64,000 nt of DNA from Marinomonas aquiplantarum (GTDB taxonomy: Bacteria > Pseudomonadota > Gammaproteobacteria > Pseudomonadales > Marinomonadaceae): assembly GCF_003314975.1 (NCBI RefSeq), contig NZ_QNRF01000006.1, positions 62,001-126,000 on the forward strand. The letters run 5' to 3'. A program made the translations under genes and the position numbers. The notes beneath the pieces are model-generated. The model searched no databases, was not told where the DNA came from, and saw only the letters and a list, made by a program, of their open reading frames with translations. Shown one piece after another: positions 17,652 through 27,705 of the stretch; the stretch's first letter is position 1, and each line of letters opens with the position of its first letter.

Positions 17652-17779
17652 GAAGCCTCTAAGATAAGTAATGTTGGTTGTTGTTTGCGAGCCTTTAATC
17701 GGATTTCAATTCGCCGTTTAAATAAAAGTCGCGAAAACCTCATTTCTGACTATAGTTAATTGGCTATGTCTAAGTATAG

Positions 17780-17962
17780 GTTCTTTCATGCATTCCTTGT
17801 TACTTTCAACAAGTTTAACGACCAATTATGACGACCAATATACTAGATGCACGGCTTTATCTATCTCTTCACTGACCGTGCGAATGGATGTTCTTTATTA
17901 ATATTCCCCTTATATTGGTAGAGATAAGGACAGCTTGATGCCCGCCAAGTGCGGGCTTTTTT
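17780..17962 (+). ncRNA. Candidate orphan small RNA (or tiny transcript) ending at a strong terminator
   Basis: The 390-nt gap 17652-18041 has no recognisable gene, yet a plus-strand rho-independent terminator lies at 17940-17962 although both flanking genes are on the minus strand. Something must be transcribed from within the gap. A pairing TATCTCT (about 17866) with AGAGATA (about 17920) could fold the body. A 37-codon frame (ATG 17788 to TAA 17899) has only a weak ribosome-binding site. No convincing promoter was found, so the 5' end is approximate. Confidence 0.4.
17940..17962 (+). terminator. Rho-independent terminator with no assigned gene upstream
   Basis: Stem GCCCGC / GCGGGC with a 5-nt loop, then TTTTTT. 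On the minus strand there is no U-tract, so it acts only on plus-strand transcripts. Confidence 0.8.
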
Positions 17963-17983
17963 ATGCCTGCTCTAAGCTAAAAC

Positions 17984-18026
17984 AAAAAAGCGAAGCAAGA
18001 AGAGGCACTTCAAGCTTCGCTTTTTT
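17984..18026 (-). terminator. Rho-independent terminator of the lipA operon
   Basis: A 13-bp perfect stem AAAAAAGCGAAGC / GCTTCGCTTTTTT encloses a 17-nt loop that itself contains GAAG/CTTC. The flanking A/T runs make it usable in both directions. It ends the minus-strand cell-wall/lipoate operon. Confidence 0.85.
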
Positions 18027-18041
18027 AATCAGACAAACGGA

Positions 18042-19001
18042 TTAAGACACTCGTTCACCGTGTGCTTGTTTATCAGCATGATAAGAAGAACGGACTAATG
18101 GTCCACAAGCCGCATGCTTGAATCCCAACTCTTTCGCCACTTCTTCATAACGAGCAAATTCTTCTGGTGGCACAAAACGAGCCATTGGGAAATGGTGTTT
18201 GGAAGGCTGTAAATATTGACCAATGGTCAACATATCTACGTTATGAGCACGCAAGTCTTTTAGCACTTCGACGATTTCTTCAAACGTCTCACCCATACCG
18301 ACCATCAAACCAGACTTAGTTGGCACATCAGGACAACGGTCTTTGAAGTTTTTCAACAGATCCAATGACCATTGATAATCAGACCCTGGACGCACCTGAC
18401 GATACAAACGAGGAATGGATTCTAGATTATGATTAAAGACATCCGGCGGTGCTTGCTCTAGGGTATTAATCGCTACTTCCATACGACCACGGAAGTCTGG
18501 CACCAATGTTTCAATCTCAATATTAGGACTTTCTGCACGAGTTTCACGGATACAGTCAACAAAGTGCTGTGCACCACCATCACGAAGATCATCACGATCC
18601 ACTGACGTGATCACAACGTATTTTAACTTCATATCGCGAATCGCCGCCGCTAGCTCTTTTGGTTCATCTTGACTTAGAGCATTTGGACGACCGTGTGCCA
18701 CATCACAAAACGGGCAACGACGCGTACAAATTTCACCCATAATCATGAAAGTTGCTGTACCGTTACTGAAACATTCACCTAAATTGGGGCAGTTTGCCTC
18801 TTCACATACAGAAGCCAACTTGTGCTCACGTAAGGTACTCTTAATACGAGCAATTTCCGGTGATGCTGGCATACGAACTCGAAGCCATTCTGGCTTACGA
18901 GGAATTTCTTCTGTTGGTACAATTTTAACTGGGATACGTGCCATCTTATCGGCGCCACGTAGTTTCTCCCCTTGAACAACGCGTTTGCGTTCTGCTGTCA
19001 T
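18042..19001 (-). CDS. lipA: Lipoyl synthase
   Basis: 319 aa radical-SAM enzyme. The auxiliary cluster C-x4-C-x5-C is in [14 protein letters not shown] and the SAM cluster C-x3-C-x2-C is in CTRRCPFC. The C-terminal RSSY motif that ligates the auxiliary cluster is also present. LipA inserts two sulfurs into octanoyl groups on lipoyl domains. It follows lipB by 1 nt, so the two are surely co-transcribed. Confidence 0.97.
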   Translation of the reverse strand: MTAERKRVVQGEKLRGADKMARIPVKIVPTEEIPRKPEWLRVRMPASPEIARIKSTLREHKLASVCEEANCPNLGECFSNGTATFMIMGEICTRRCPFCDVAHGRPNALSQDEPKELAAAIRDMKLKYVVITSVDRDDLRDGGAQHFVDCIRETRAESPNIEIETLVPDFRGRMEVAINTLEQAPPDVFNHNLESIPRLYRQVRPGSDYQWSLDLLKNFKDRCPDVPTKSGLMVGMGETFEEIVEVLKDLRAHNVDMLTIGQYLQPSKHHFPMARFVPPEEFARYEEVAKELGFKHAACGPLVRSSYHADKQAHGERVS

Positions 19002-19002
19002 T

Positions 19003-19647
19003 CTAGTTCCACCCTTGTTGGATAGTCGGACTGGTATATCCGAGGTGTTCAGCCAGCTGATTGGCCAACTGAATTTTCGTATCTGATAACGACGCGCCAG
19101 TAAACAGACGCTTCATATCGACCATTTGTAGCCCCTGATAGCCACATGGATTGATGCGATTAAACGGTGTGAGGTCCATATCGACATTCAGTGCTAGTCC
19201 ATGAAAGGAGCAGCCTCGTCTAACCCTTAAGCCCAGTGATGCAATTTTCTTTTCATCAACATAGACACCAGGTGCATCAGGCTTAGCGTAGGCCTCAATG
19301 CCATTCAACGCCAACACCTTAACGATTGAGTTTTCCAGCACAGACACAAGGTCTCTGACACCAATTCCCAACCGTTTTAAATCAATTAGAACATATGCGA
19401 TCAGCTGCCCAGGACCATGATAAGTCACCTGACCTCCACGGTCAGCTTGATAAACAGGAATATCCCCAGGCGCTAACAAATGCTCTTCTTTCCCAGCTTG
19501 CCCCTGGGTAAAAAGAGATGGATGTTCCAACAACCAAATTTCGTCAGCATCATCCTTACTACGCACTTGGGTAAATTGCTTCATGCGCTCCCAAGTATCT
19601 TCATACTCGACCACACCAAGGTCGCGGCACACCAAGTCTAATGTCAT
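19003..19647 (-). CDS. lipB: Octanoyl-[acyl carrier protein]:protein octanoyltransferase
   Basis: 214 aa. Signatures are [21 protein letters not shown] (shown here as [16 protein letters not shown]), the thioester-forming Cys in [10 protein letters not shown], and the Lys of the catalytic dyad in [12 protein letters not shown]. LipB moves octanoate from acyl-ACP to lipoyl-dependent enzymes, the step before LipA. It directly abuts ybeD upstream and lipA downstream. Confidence 0.96.
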   Translation of the reverse strand: MTLDLVCRDLGVVEYEDTWERMKQFTQVRSKDDADEIWLLEHPSLFTQGQAGKEEHLLAPGDIPVYQADRGGQVTYHGPGQLIAYVLIDLKRLGIGVRDLVSVLENSIVKVLALNGIEAYAKPDAPGVYVDEKKIASLGLRVRRGCSFHGLALNVDMDLTPFNRINPCGYQGLQMVDMKRLFTGASLSDTKIQLANQLAEHLGYTSPTIQQGWN

Positions 19648-19953
19648 TTACATAACCATTTTTACAGCGTTAACTGACATTAAATCAGTGTGCAATGCTG
19701 ACAATTGCGCTTCGCTTTGAGCAATGATGCGAAAACTGTAGCTTACGAAGCGTCCTTTACTAGAACGGTTCATGCTTACGGCTTTAGGATCCATCTCTGG
19801 CGCATGGGTTTTAAAACACTCAACGATTTTCGCATGAACACCTTCAGCGTCCATGGTCACTACTTTTACCACATAGTTTTCACAAGGAAATTCTATTTTT
19901 GGCGCATCAGGCTGTTTACCTACTTGATCGCCGTCTTTCGTAATTAACGCCAT
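19648..19953 (-). CDS. ybeD: YbeD/DUF493 family protein
   Basis: 101 aa from the ATG at 19953 (MALITKDGDQ); a TTG further upstream is possible but less likely. The ACT-like alpha/beta fold carries the DUF493 pattern IEFPCENYVVKVV and SSKGRFVSYSFRI. The gene is classically placed between dacA and lipB, as here. The function is not established; a ligand-binding regulatory role is often suggested from the fold. Confidence 0.9.
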   Translation of the reverse strand: MALITKDGDQVGKQPDAPKIEFPCENYVVKVVTMDAEGVHAKIVECFKTHAPEMDPKAVSMNRSSKGRFVSYSFRIIAQSEAQLSALHTDLMSVNAVKMVM

Positions 19954-19977
19954 GTATCTACCATCACCCAACTGGGC

Positions 19978-21126
19978 TTAAAATAAGTTCGCAAAGAAAA
20001 GTCTGATTTTATCAAACATACGCTTGAAGAAACCACCTTCTTCGACGGCTTCCAAAGCAACAACAGGTTGCTCAAGCAGAATATTCCCTTCTGTGCCAAC
20101 AATCACTTTACCTAATACGTCACCAACGGCGATTGGGGCTGTAATTTCTTTCATCATATCCAATGTCGCTGGTAATGAATCACCTTGCTGACGAGGAATG
20201 GTCACCAAAACATCTTCGGCAAAACCGACTTTTACATTAGACTGACTTCCGCCCCAAACTTTAGCGTTGTTAACAACTTGACCGCGGCTATACAGCTTAC
20301 GAGTTTCGTAGTATCGGAAACCGTAATCTAAAAGTTTTTGCGATTCTGCCGCACGAGCTTGATCTGATTTTGTGCCCATCACAACGGTAATTAAACGTGT
20401 ACCATTACGCACCGCGGAAGCAGCTAAACAGTAACCCGCTTCTTCTGTGTGACCTGTTTTCAAACCATCAACGGTTTTGTCACGCCACAATAATTTATTA
20501 CGGTTAGGTTGTTTGATGTTGTTATAGGTAAATTCTTTTTCCGCATACATTTTGTAGTTTTCTGGAAACTGCAAAATGGTCGCACGAGATAACTTGGCAA
20601 GATCGTGAGCACTCGAGTAATGCCCTTCCGCCGGAAAGCCTGTGGCATTCACAAAATGCGAGTTTTTCATACCCAAAAGCTGAGCGTGTTGATTCATTAG
20701 ATCGGCAAACGCTGACTCACTGCCCGCCACATATTCCGCCGCTGCCACACTGGCATCGTTGCCTGACTGAATAATAATGCCACGCATCAGGTCTTCCAGA
20801 GACACTCGCGTGCCTTCACGAATAAACATGCGTGAACCTTCCATACGCCATGCTTTTTCACTAACACTGACTTGATCACTAAAAGACAAATTACCACGAG
20901 CCAATTCATATTCAATAATGTAGGCCGTCATCAACTTGGTTAGACTTGCTGGAGGTAACTCTTCGTCAGCATTGTGAGACACCAATACGTCTCCGGTATA
21001 AGCATCCATTAAGATATAACTACTAGCAGACAGTTGTGGTGGAGTAGGAATCAATGAAGGAGCGGCCGAAACAGGCGTAGATACAAGGCCAAATACAATC
21101 GATAAAGTCGCGAGAAGTTTTTTCAT
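19978..21126 (-). CDS. dacA: D-alanyl-D-alanine carboxypeptidase (PBP5-type)
   Basis: 382 aa. Sec signal (1-21, ending VSA-A). Active-site motifs: SxxK in PASLTKLMTAY, SxN in QSGNDASVA and KTG in GLKTGHTEEAG. A C-terminal beta domain is followed by an amphipathic membrane anchor (FFKRMFDKIRLFFANLF). The enzyme trims the terminal D-Ala from pentapeptides in the periplasm. It lies in the mrdA-rodA-mltB-rlpA-dacA wall cluster. Confidence 0.95.
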   Translation of the reverse strand: MKKLLATLSIVFGLVSTPVSAAPSLIPTPPQLSASSYILMDAYTGDVLVSHNADEELPPASLTKLMTAYIIEYELARGNLSFSDQVSVSEKAWRMEGSRMFIREGTRVSLEDLMRGIIIQSGNDASVAAAEYVAGSESAFADLMNQHAQLLGMKNSHFVNATGFPAEGHYSSAHDLAKLSRATILQFPENYKMYAEKEFTYNNIKQPNRNKLLWRDKTVDGLKTGHTEEAGYCLAASAVRNGTRLITVVMGTKSDQARAAESQKLLDYGFRYYETRKLYSRGQVVNNAKVWGGSQSNVKVGFAEDVLVTIPRQQGDSLPATLDMMKEITAPIAVGDVLGKVIVGTEGNILLEQPVVALEAVEEGGFFKRMFDKIRLFFANLF

Positions 21127-21208
21127 ATCAAAAAATGTCGTCTTCCAAAAAAATGTTCGTGAATAATACTAGAGCATAGATAGAATCTCTAGCCCAAACC
21201 TAGTGACT

Positions 21209-22135
21209 TTAGGGCACCAAAGCCACTCTTACCGGACTTCCAAATCCACTTTCTTGCAGTTTTCCTTGCCACTTTTGTAACTCTTCCATCTCTTTATAAG
21301 GACCAACTAAGACTTTATAAAGACCATCTCCTTGTTGATTCACTTCCACACGGACACTTGTGTCAAAGGTTTCAAACAAGCGTCGTTTTAATGTTTCAGC
21401 CGAGGCCTCACTACTAAAGGCGCCAAGCTGCAAATGCGTAAAAACAAGATCAGGAGTACTCGCATCAGCCCCCTTAGAAACAGCAGAAGCCTTGTTTGGC
21501 AGGGCTTGAGGCGTCTCTACAGGCACATCATCCGCTGCGTAAGCTTCACCTTTGGCTGGAGTAATGGCTTCAATACGTACTCTTGCCAACCCTTTCTTAT
21601 GGTAATCCAGTCGTACCGCTGCGGCATAAGAAAGGTCAATTAAACGATCGCCATGGAACGGCCCTCGATCATTCACCCTAACAATCACCGAACGGTTGTT
21701 GTCCAGATTCGTCACCTTAAGGTAGGTTGGCAGCGGCAAGGATTTATGTGCCGCGGAAAAAGCATACATGTCATATATTTCCCCATTTGAGGTTTTATGA
21801 CCGTGAAACTTCTTACCATACCAAGAAGCAGTCCCTTCGGCGGTGTAACCTTTAGCCGAATCCATTACCCAGTATTTTTTGCCCCAAACCTCATAAGGAT
21901 TTTTATTGCCTCCACGACTTTTGGCTTCCCATTTCGGTACCAAGTCCGGCAAATGGTCTACCTTAATGTCACCGCTTGGGGCATGATCCTGAAGAATACT
22001 ATAACGCCCGCCGCCAGAAGCCTTATCAAAATCGATGTCACTGTCATCATGACCAAGTACATGACGAGTACTCATGCAGCCACTTAAGACAAGTGAGAAA
22101 ATACTGACCAATAACAGCAGTTTACCTTGCTTCAT
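21209..22135 (-). CDS. rlpA: RlpA-type septal lytic transglycosylase lipoprotein with SPOR domain
   Basis: 308 aa. Lipobox LVLSGC (Cys at about 20). The double-psi beta-barrel (about 100-195) contains EGTASWYGKKFHGHKTSNGE and the catalytic Asp region VRVNDRGPF. A Pro/Ala-rich linker leads to a C-terminal SPOR domain (about 230-306) that targets denuded septal glycan. RlpA cleaves stem-less glycan strands in Pseudomonas. The 5' end overlaps mltB by 14 nt, indicating coupling. Confidence 0.93.
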   Translation of the reverse strand: MKQGKLLLLVSIFSLVLSGCMSTRHVLGHDDSDIDFDKASGGGRYSILQDHAPSGDIKVDHLPDLVPKWEAKSRGGNKNPYEVWGKKYWVMDSAKGYTAEGTASWYGKKFHGHKTSNGEIYDMYAFSAAHKSLPLPTYLKVTNLDNNRSVIVRVNDRGPFHGDRLIDLSYAAAVRLDYHKKGLARVRIEAITPAKGEAYAADDVPVETPQALPNKASAVSKGADASTPDLVFTHLQLGAFSSEASAETLKRRLFETFDTSVRVEVNQQGDGLYKVLVGPYKEMEELQKWQGKLQESGFGSPVRVALVP

Positions 22136-23177
22136 AAGCCCCTATACTTTTCGCTAATTCCAGAACTGACATGGCATAACGACGGCTAGGATTGTAATCC
22201 ATTACCGTGAAAAAATTTTCATACGCTAACCAATAAGACACTTCTTCCGGCGATGTTCGTAAGCCAATCAAACCGGTTTTATCAATGACAAACGGCTGAG
22301 TTGGTAACACATTAACAGCGGACCATTCAGTCATATCCTTACTCGGTGAACGTCCTTTATTCACTTCCTCTTCAACCGTAGCCAAGTCGGCCACTTGAGC
22401 CGTGACAAACCAAGGTTGATCTGTTGTCCAGCCATGGTGTTTTAAATAATTCGCCACACTGCCAATGGCATCCGCTTCTGAGTGCCATAAGTCGATGTGA
22501 CCATCTTGATCATAATCCAGTGCCAATTTTTGGTAATTGCTGGGCATGAACTGAACCATCCCCATGGCACCACTGTATGACCCTTTTGTCTCGCCAATGT
22601 TCCATCCTTCTTCACGAGCAAGCAACAAATACGCTTCTAATTCGCTTTGAAAGTAGGTTTCTCGTCTTGGATAATCAAACGCAAGCGTCGTTAAGGATGT
22701 GAACACATCTTTCGAACCAGTTATACGACCGTAGTAAGTTTCCACCCCAATCAGAGCCACCACAACATGCGGGTCAATGCCAAACTCCTGCTCGGCCTTG
22801 TCCAACCACTTGGCATTGCGCAAAGCAAATTTTTGCCCTGCCCTCATACGGTCTTTGTTAACAAAACGTGTTTTATATTGGTAGTAAGGAATTAACACTT
22901 CTGGTTGATTGTCAGACTTTTCAATCACCTTAGGGCGACGTTTGATATGTGAAAACGCCAACTCTAGGGTTTTTCTATCATAACCGTGTTGTGACGCCAT
23001 TTTTTCAATAAAAGCTTGTACTGATGGGTTACCTGCATAAGAGTCCGTCCATTCTTTGGGCTTGTCTTCAAGCAAGGCATTACTCACTCCTGAGTTCGCT
23101 GGCAAATCCTTCTGCTCAACAGCGCTACATGCCGTTAAACCAATGGCTACAATTACCGAAGCTGCTAGCTTAATCAT
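22122..23177 (-). CDS. mltB: Membrane-bound lytic murein transglycosylase B
   Basis: 351 aa lipoprotein (lipobox LTAC, Cys at about 17). SLT family 3: the catalytic Glu is in LIGVETYYGRITGSKDV, followed by SYSGAMGMVQFMPSNY and DYDQDGHIDLW. It cleaves glycan strands to 1,6-anhydroMurNAc. It overlaps rodA by one base (TAATG) and rlpA by 14 nt, tightly in the elongasome operon. Confidence 0.94.
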   Translation of the reverse strand: MIKLAASVIVAIGLTACSAVEQKDLPANSGVSNALLEDKPKEWTDSYAGNPSVQAFIEKMASQHGYDRKTLELAFSHIKRRPKVIEKSDNQPEVLIPYYQYKTRFVNKDRMRAGQKFALRNAKWLDKAEQEFGIDPHVVVALIGVETYYGRITGSKDVFTSLTTLAFDYPRRETYFQSELEAYLLLAREEGWNIGETKGSYSGAMGMVQFMPSNYQKLALDYDQDGHIDLWHSEADAIGSVANYLKHHGWTTDQPWFVTAQVADLATVEEEVNKGRSPSKDMTEWSAVNVLPTQPFVIDKTGLIGLRTSPEEVSYWLAYENFFTVMDYNPSRRYAMSVLELAKSIGAYEAR

Positions 23178-24298
23178 TATCTCGCTCTTTTATGTGTTTG
23201 AATCGACATTAAAATTCCAAACGTCGCCATGATGGTAATGATGGAAGTACCGCCATAGCTGACTAGAGGTAAGGGTACCCCAACTACAGGCAAAATTCCT
23301 GAAACCATACCAATATTTACAAACATATAAACAAAAAATGTCAGCGTAAGGCTACCCGCCAACAAACGAGCATAATTATCTTCTGCCATGGCAGAAATGT
23401 ATAAACCTCGGGCAATAACCAGCAGATACGCACAGATTAATAACCCACAACCAAGCATGCCAAATTCTTCCGCTAAAACAGCGATGATAAAGTCAGTATG
23501 ACTTTCTGGAAGGAAATCCAGCTGCGCCTGTGTACCTTCCAACCAGCCTTTACCGTATAAGCCACCCGAACCAATAGCGGTTTTAGATTGAATAATATTC
23601 CAGCCAGAACCAAGAGGATCACTTTCTGGATTCAAAAACGTTAAAACCCGTTGTTTCTGATAATCATGCATAACCTGCCATAAGGTATAGCCAGCAATCG
23701 GTGCCAATGAAGCAGCCCCTAAAATATAACGCCAGCCAAGCCCGGCCAAAAACAACGCAAAAATACCAGAGACAGCAACCAACAGAGAGGTTCCCAAATC
23801 AGGTTGTTTGGCGATCAACAACACAGGCGCAACAATTAACACAATGACCGTCATGATCTGCTTAAAACTAGGCGGTAAAGCCCTATCAGAAAAGTACCAA
23901 GCCACCATCATAGGCATGACAATTTTCATAATTTCAGATGGCTGAAAACGCAACCCGCCAGGTAAGGATAACCAGCGCTGAGCCCCTTTTGCTCCGACCC
24001 CAAACATCAATACGCCAATTAACAACAAGGCAATGAAGATGTATAAAGCAGGTGAAGCACGGCGCATGTATTTAGGCGGTAATTGCGCCAATACCAAGCA
24101 CACCATTAAGCCAACAGCAAAACGAAAAACTTGCCGCTCCACCATGGCAACATTTTGACCTGAGGCGGAATACAAAACAAACAAGCCACCGCCAATCAAT
24201 AACATCAAGGAACCAATCAGCAAAATGTCGATATGAACTAACTGCCAAAGCCTAGCATTAGCAAAGGTCAGCACGCGACGATACAAACTCTCACTCAT
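23177..24298 (-). CDS. mrdB: Peptidoglycan glycosyltransferase RodA (MrdB)
   Basis: 373 aa SEDS protein with ~10 transmembrane helices. Signatures include FQPSEIMKIVMPMMVAWY, the catalytic-region Asp in KQPDLGTSL, and PLPLVSYGGTSIITIM near the C-terminus. It polymerises lipid II glycan for cell elongation together with PBP2, encoded just upstream (8-nt overlap). Confidence 0.96.
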   Translation of the reverse strand: MSESLYRRVLTFANARLWQLVHIDILLIGSLMLLIGGGLFVLYSASGQNVAMVERQVFRFAVGLMVCLVLAQLPPKYMRRASPALYIFIALLLIGVLMFGVGAKGAQRWLSLPGGLRFQPSEIMKIVMPMMVAWYFSDRALPPSFKQIMTVIVLIVAPVLLIAKQPDLGTSLLVAVSGIFALFLAGLGWRYILGAASLAPIAGYTLWQVMHDYQKQRVLTFLNPESDPLGSGWNIIQSKTAIGSGGLYGKGWLEGTQAQLDFLPESHTDFIIAVLAEEFGMLGCGLLICAYLLVIARGLYISAMAEDNYARLLAGSLTLTFFVYMFVNIGMVSGILPVVGVPLPLVSYGGTSIITIMATFGILMSIQTHKRAR

Positions 24299-26171
24299 TG
24301 CCTTTCCCTTTTAAATAATCATAGTGCGGTGGGTACTTATCATAGAGGTAAGCATCAAACAGCTTTTTACTCAGATCAGCAGGTTTGGAACTACTGCCAC
24401 CATTTTCAAAAATGGCAAACACCGAAATTTTAGGCGCTTTCGCTGGCGCGAAACCAATGAACAAGGCATGGTCATGAAGGCGTTTTTCCAATTTCTCTGA
24501 ATCGTATTCTTCGTCTTCTTGAAGACTGAATACTTGTCCTGTTCCTGTTTTACCCGCGATATCGTATTTGGTTCCCTGTAGTCGTCTTGCGGTTCCCAAG
24601 GAATCAGTAATGACTTTGCGCATGGCGTTCACCATTCGCTCCCAATTATTTTGATCCTTGAGAATGATATCGTGCTCGCCGCCCAAATCGCCTTCAAACT
24701 GAGCCGCTTCGTTACCAATTTTATCAGCCATACGCGGATAAAAGTAACGGCCTCGACTGGCCAGTGCAGACGTGGCGGAAGCAATTTGCATCGGCGTTGC
24801 GACCATAAACCCCTGCCCGATCCCCACGTTGACCGAGTCTCCTGGATACCAAGGCTCATTATATTTGGCTTTTTTCCACTCATTAGAAGGTAATAACCCA
24901 GAGCTATCACCATTCAAATCTAATAAGGTACTGCGACCAAAACCAAAACGGGAAAGAAAATTGTGAATGGGGGTAATGCCCATTTTATTAGCCAGCTGAT
25001 AATAATAGGTATCAACCGACTCAATAATAGAACGCTCTAAATCAATCCAACCATGACCTGTTCGCTTCCAATCTCGGTAACGACGGCCATCTGGGTTGAT
25101 CTGGTAATAGCCCTTAGCAAAGTACCGCTCTGTCCAAGAGGCGAAACCATAATCTAGTCCAGCCAATGCCATGAAAGGTTTAATGGTCGAAGCGGGTGGA
25201 TAGCCTCCACGCAGAGCACGGTTAAACAAAGGCAGCTTTTTGGATTGTCTTAGCGCGGAATAGTCCGCGACAGAAATGCCACGAACAAACAAATTAGGAT
25301 CAAAGCCCGGTTTAGAAACCAACGCAAGAATGCCCCCGGTTTCCGGGTCAATCGCCACCACAGAGCCTTTATAATCCCCCAACAAGTCATAGGCATACTG
25401 CTGCAGACGAGCATCCAAATACAGGTGCAGATCTTTACCCGGCACAGGAGACTGACGCTCCAACTGAGACATAATACGGCCACGAGCATTTACTTCGACT
25501 TTGCTAAAACCCGCTTCGCCAAACAGCTCTTTTTCGTAGAATCCTTCTATGCCCGTTTTACCTATAAACAGAGCCCCTTGATAAGCTTGTTGATCAACAC
25601 GCTTTAAATCATTAGCCGTAATTCGCCCCACGTATCCGATAGCATGAGCAAAGGCTTCGCCGTATGGATAATAGCGGGTTAACTGCGCCTCAACCTGCAC
25701 ACCATCTAAGCGATAAAGATCAACCGAAACTCGCGCCCACTCTTCATCAGTCAATTGGGATTTTAGAGTAATAGATTGGTAAGGACGGCGATATTCTCTC
25801 AAACGGATATCAAAGTTTTCCCATTCGCTATCAGAAATATCTATGATGCTAGACAGCTCTTTTTTTAACTCAACAAAATCCTCAACCCGTTCCGGCGTCA
25901 CCGTCAAACTGTGAATAGGACGATTATCTGCCAGCACCAAACCATTACGATCATAAATTAAACCACGAGGTGGCGGATCGGTAACCAGCATAACGCGGTT
26001 GTCATCGGCTTTGGTTTGGTACAAGTCGTATTCCATTACCTGTAGGTAAAATAGACGAGCCATCAAAATACAAACGAGGACTACGACAAATATTGCAGCG
26101 GCAATCACCCTATGCTGGGTGAGGCGTTGCTCTTGACGATAATTACGAAATTGCTGATGTTGACGACTCAC
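24291..26171 (-). CDS. mrdA: Penicillin-binding protein 2
   Basis: 626 aa. One N-terminal transmembrane helix (about 22-42), a dimerisation/pedestal domain (about 60-235), and a transpeptidase domain with SxxK in PPASTIKPFMA, the second motif in IESVDTYYYQLA and KTG in AGKTGTGQVFS. It crosslinks peptidoglycan for rod-shape elongation, paired with RodA. It follows rlmH closely. Confidence 0.96.
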   Translation of the reverse strand: MSRQHQQFRNYRQEQRLTQHRVIAAAIFVVVLVCILMARLFYLQVMEYDLYQTKADDNRVMLVTDPPPRGLIYDRNGLVLADNRPIHSLTVTPERVEDFVELKKELSSIIDISDSEWENFDIRLREYRRPYQSITLKSQLTDEEWARVSVDLYRLDGVQVEAQLTRYYPYGEAFAHAIGYVGRITANDLKRVDQQAYQGALFIGKTGIEGFYEKELFGEAGFSKVEVNARGRIMSQLERQSPVPGKDLHLYLDARLQQYAYDLLGDYKGSVVAIDPETGGILALVSKPGFDPNLFVRGISVADYSALRQSKKLPLFNRALRGGYPPASTIKPFMALAGLDYGFASWTERYFAKGYYQINPDGRRYRDWKRTGHGWIDLERSIIESVDTYYYQLANKMGITPIHNFLSRFGFGRSTLLDLNGDSSGLLPSNEWKKAKYNEPWYPGDSVNVGIGQGFMVATPMQIASATSALASRGRYFYPRMADKIGNEAAQFEGDLGGEHDIILKDQNNWERMVNAMRKVITDSLGTARRLQGTKYDIAGKTGTGQVFSLQEDEEYDSEKLEKRLHDHALFIGFAPAKAPKISVFAIFENGGSSSKPADLSKKLFDAYLYDKYPPHYDYLKGKGNE

Positions 26172-26180
26172 CTACGACAC

Positions 26181-26648
26181 CTACCTGTGATACGGATGAT
26201 TGTTCATTAGTGTCCAAGCTCGATATATTTGCTCAGCCAATATGATTCTCACCATGGGGTGAGGAAGGGTTAGACGAGATAGAGACCAGACTTGGTCAGC
26301 TCGTGCGGTACACCTTGGGTCCAAACCATCTGGACCACCAACCAACAAAGAGACATTATAGCCATCCATGCGCCATTGTCCGGTTTGGTCTGCCAACTGT
26401 TCAGTTGACCACTCTTTACCCAAAACCTCCATTGCAATGACCTTGTCGCCTGCTGGAATCGCATCCAGCATGGCATCACCTTCTTTGCGAATGGCTTTCG
26501 CTATGTCAGTATTTTTACCCCGTGGCGACATTGGAATCTCCACGGTTTCTAACGCAAAATCTTTCGGAAGACGCTTAGCATAGTCCTCATAACCCTGGAC
26601 TACCCATTTGGGCATTTTATTTCCGACAGCAATCAATCGCACACGCAT
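26181..26648 (-). CDS. rlmH: 23S rRNA pseudouridine-1915 N3-methyltransferase
   Basis: 155 aa SPOUT methyltransferase. SAM-binding knot motifs: [13 protein letters not shown] and [20 protein letters not shown] with [14 protein letters not shown] at the C-terminus. It methylates pseudouridine 1915 in helix 69. The rsfS-rlmH-mrdA order is conserved in gammaproteobacteria. Confidence 0.97.
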   Translation of the reverse strand: MRVRLIAVGNKMPKWVVQGYEDYAKRLPKDFALETVEIPMSPRGKNTDIAKAIRKEGDAMLDAIPAGDKVIAMEVLGKEWSTEQLADQTGQWRMDGYNVSLLVGGPDGLDPRCTARADQVWSLSRLTLPHPMVRIILAEQIYRAWTLMNNHPYHR

Positions 26649-26659
26649 CTAACGAAGCC

Positions 26660-27013
26660 TTATCTTTCTTCTGGCTTAATATCCCATAATTTTTCTAGAT
26701 CGTAGAAAGTACGAGCTTCTTCTGTCATTACATGCACAACAACGTCATGTAAATCCACTAGAACCCAATCACTTCCCATATCGCGACCTTCCGTACCCAA
26801 AGGCTGTAGGCCTTTTTGTTTTAGAAATTCGAACACATTTTGACCCAATGAGTGAACGTGTCTTTTCGAAGTACCGGTACAAATGACCATGTAGTCCATC
26901 ATGTCTGTATGATCTGCTACATTCAACACAGTGATCTTGTCACCTTTGACATCTTCTAACGCTTCGACAGCAAACGCTAAGATTTGATCCGCTGTGAGAT
27001 TAATTTGACTCAT
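26660..27013 (-). CDS. rsfS: Ribosomal silencing factor RsfS
   Basis: 117 aa. Family motifs MDYMVICTGTSKRHVHSL, GTEGRDMGSDWVLVDLHDVV and the C-terminal RTFYDLEKLW. RsfS binds uL14 and blocks joining of the subunits in starvation. It sits between nadD and rlmH. Confidence 0.96.
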   Translation of the reverse strand: MSQINLTADQILAFAVEALEDVKGDKITVLNVADHTDMMDYMVICTGTSKRHVHSLGQNVFEFLKQKGLQPLGTEGRDMGSDWVLVDLHDVVVHVMTEEARTFYDLEKLWDIKPEER

Positions 27014-27027
27014 ATATTTACATTTTC

Positions 27028-27705
27028 CTATCGGTATAATTGATTTTTTTCTATGTAGTTTTGCACGGGCTCGGGCAATAAATACGCTATGGATTTATCC
27101 TTTCTCGCTAATGATCGAATCATGCTAGAAGAAATACCCAATGGCGTTAAGGTTTCGAACCAGACCAGCCCTGACGGCTTGCATTGTAACTCATGCGGCG
27201 AAGCGGCACGATAGTTTTCACTAAAGCTACTTAACTCAGAAATCAGATCCGGCTCCCAACCTGGACGAGACACCACAAACAAGTGCGCATATTTGATCAG
27301 ATCTTGCCAATTATGCCAGGTTGGTAAAGACAAAAAGCTGTCCATACCCAATACCATAACCAAAGGCTCATCTGGACCAATTTCAGCACGAATATCCCGC
27401 AAAGTATCAGCCGTATAACTTGGTCCTTCACGGGTTATTTCCCGGTCATCAACTAACAAGCCATCATGACTACTGATGGCCAGCTTGACCATATCTAAAC
27501 GCTGCTGAGGGGTAATGCTAGGCTGTCTTTTATGAACGGGCTGAAAACAAGGAATAAGCCTTAAACTGGCATAATGGTAACCGTCCAGAATATCCACTGC
27601 GGTGCGCAAGTGGCCATTATGAATAGGATCAAATGTCCCCCCCATAATGGCCACCCCTTTTTTCTTATGAGCTGCGTTTATATCAATTGTCACGGGTATG
27701 GCCAT
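27028..27705 (-). CDS. nadD: Nicotinate-nucleotide adenylyltransferase
   Basis: 225 aa. The nucleotidyltransferase motif [12 protein letters not shown] begins at residue 22, and the second motif [21 protein letters not shown] is near the C-terminus. NadD makes deamido-NAD+ in the de novo/salvage NAD route. With this start the gene overlaps the end of proA by 23 nt; the in-frame Met21 just before the motif is a less likely alternative. Confidence 0.95.
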   Translation of the reverse strand: MAIPVTIDINAAHKKKGVAIMGGTFDPIHNGHLRTAVDILDGYHYASLRLIPCFQPVHKRQPSITPQQRLDMVKLAISSHDGLLVDDREITREGPSYTADTLRDIRAEIGPDEPLVMVLGMDSFLSLPTWHNWQDLIKYAHLFVVSRPGWEPDLISELSSFSENYRAASPHELQCKPSGLVWFETLTPLGISSSMIRSLARKDKSIAYLLPEPVQNYIEKNQLYR

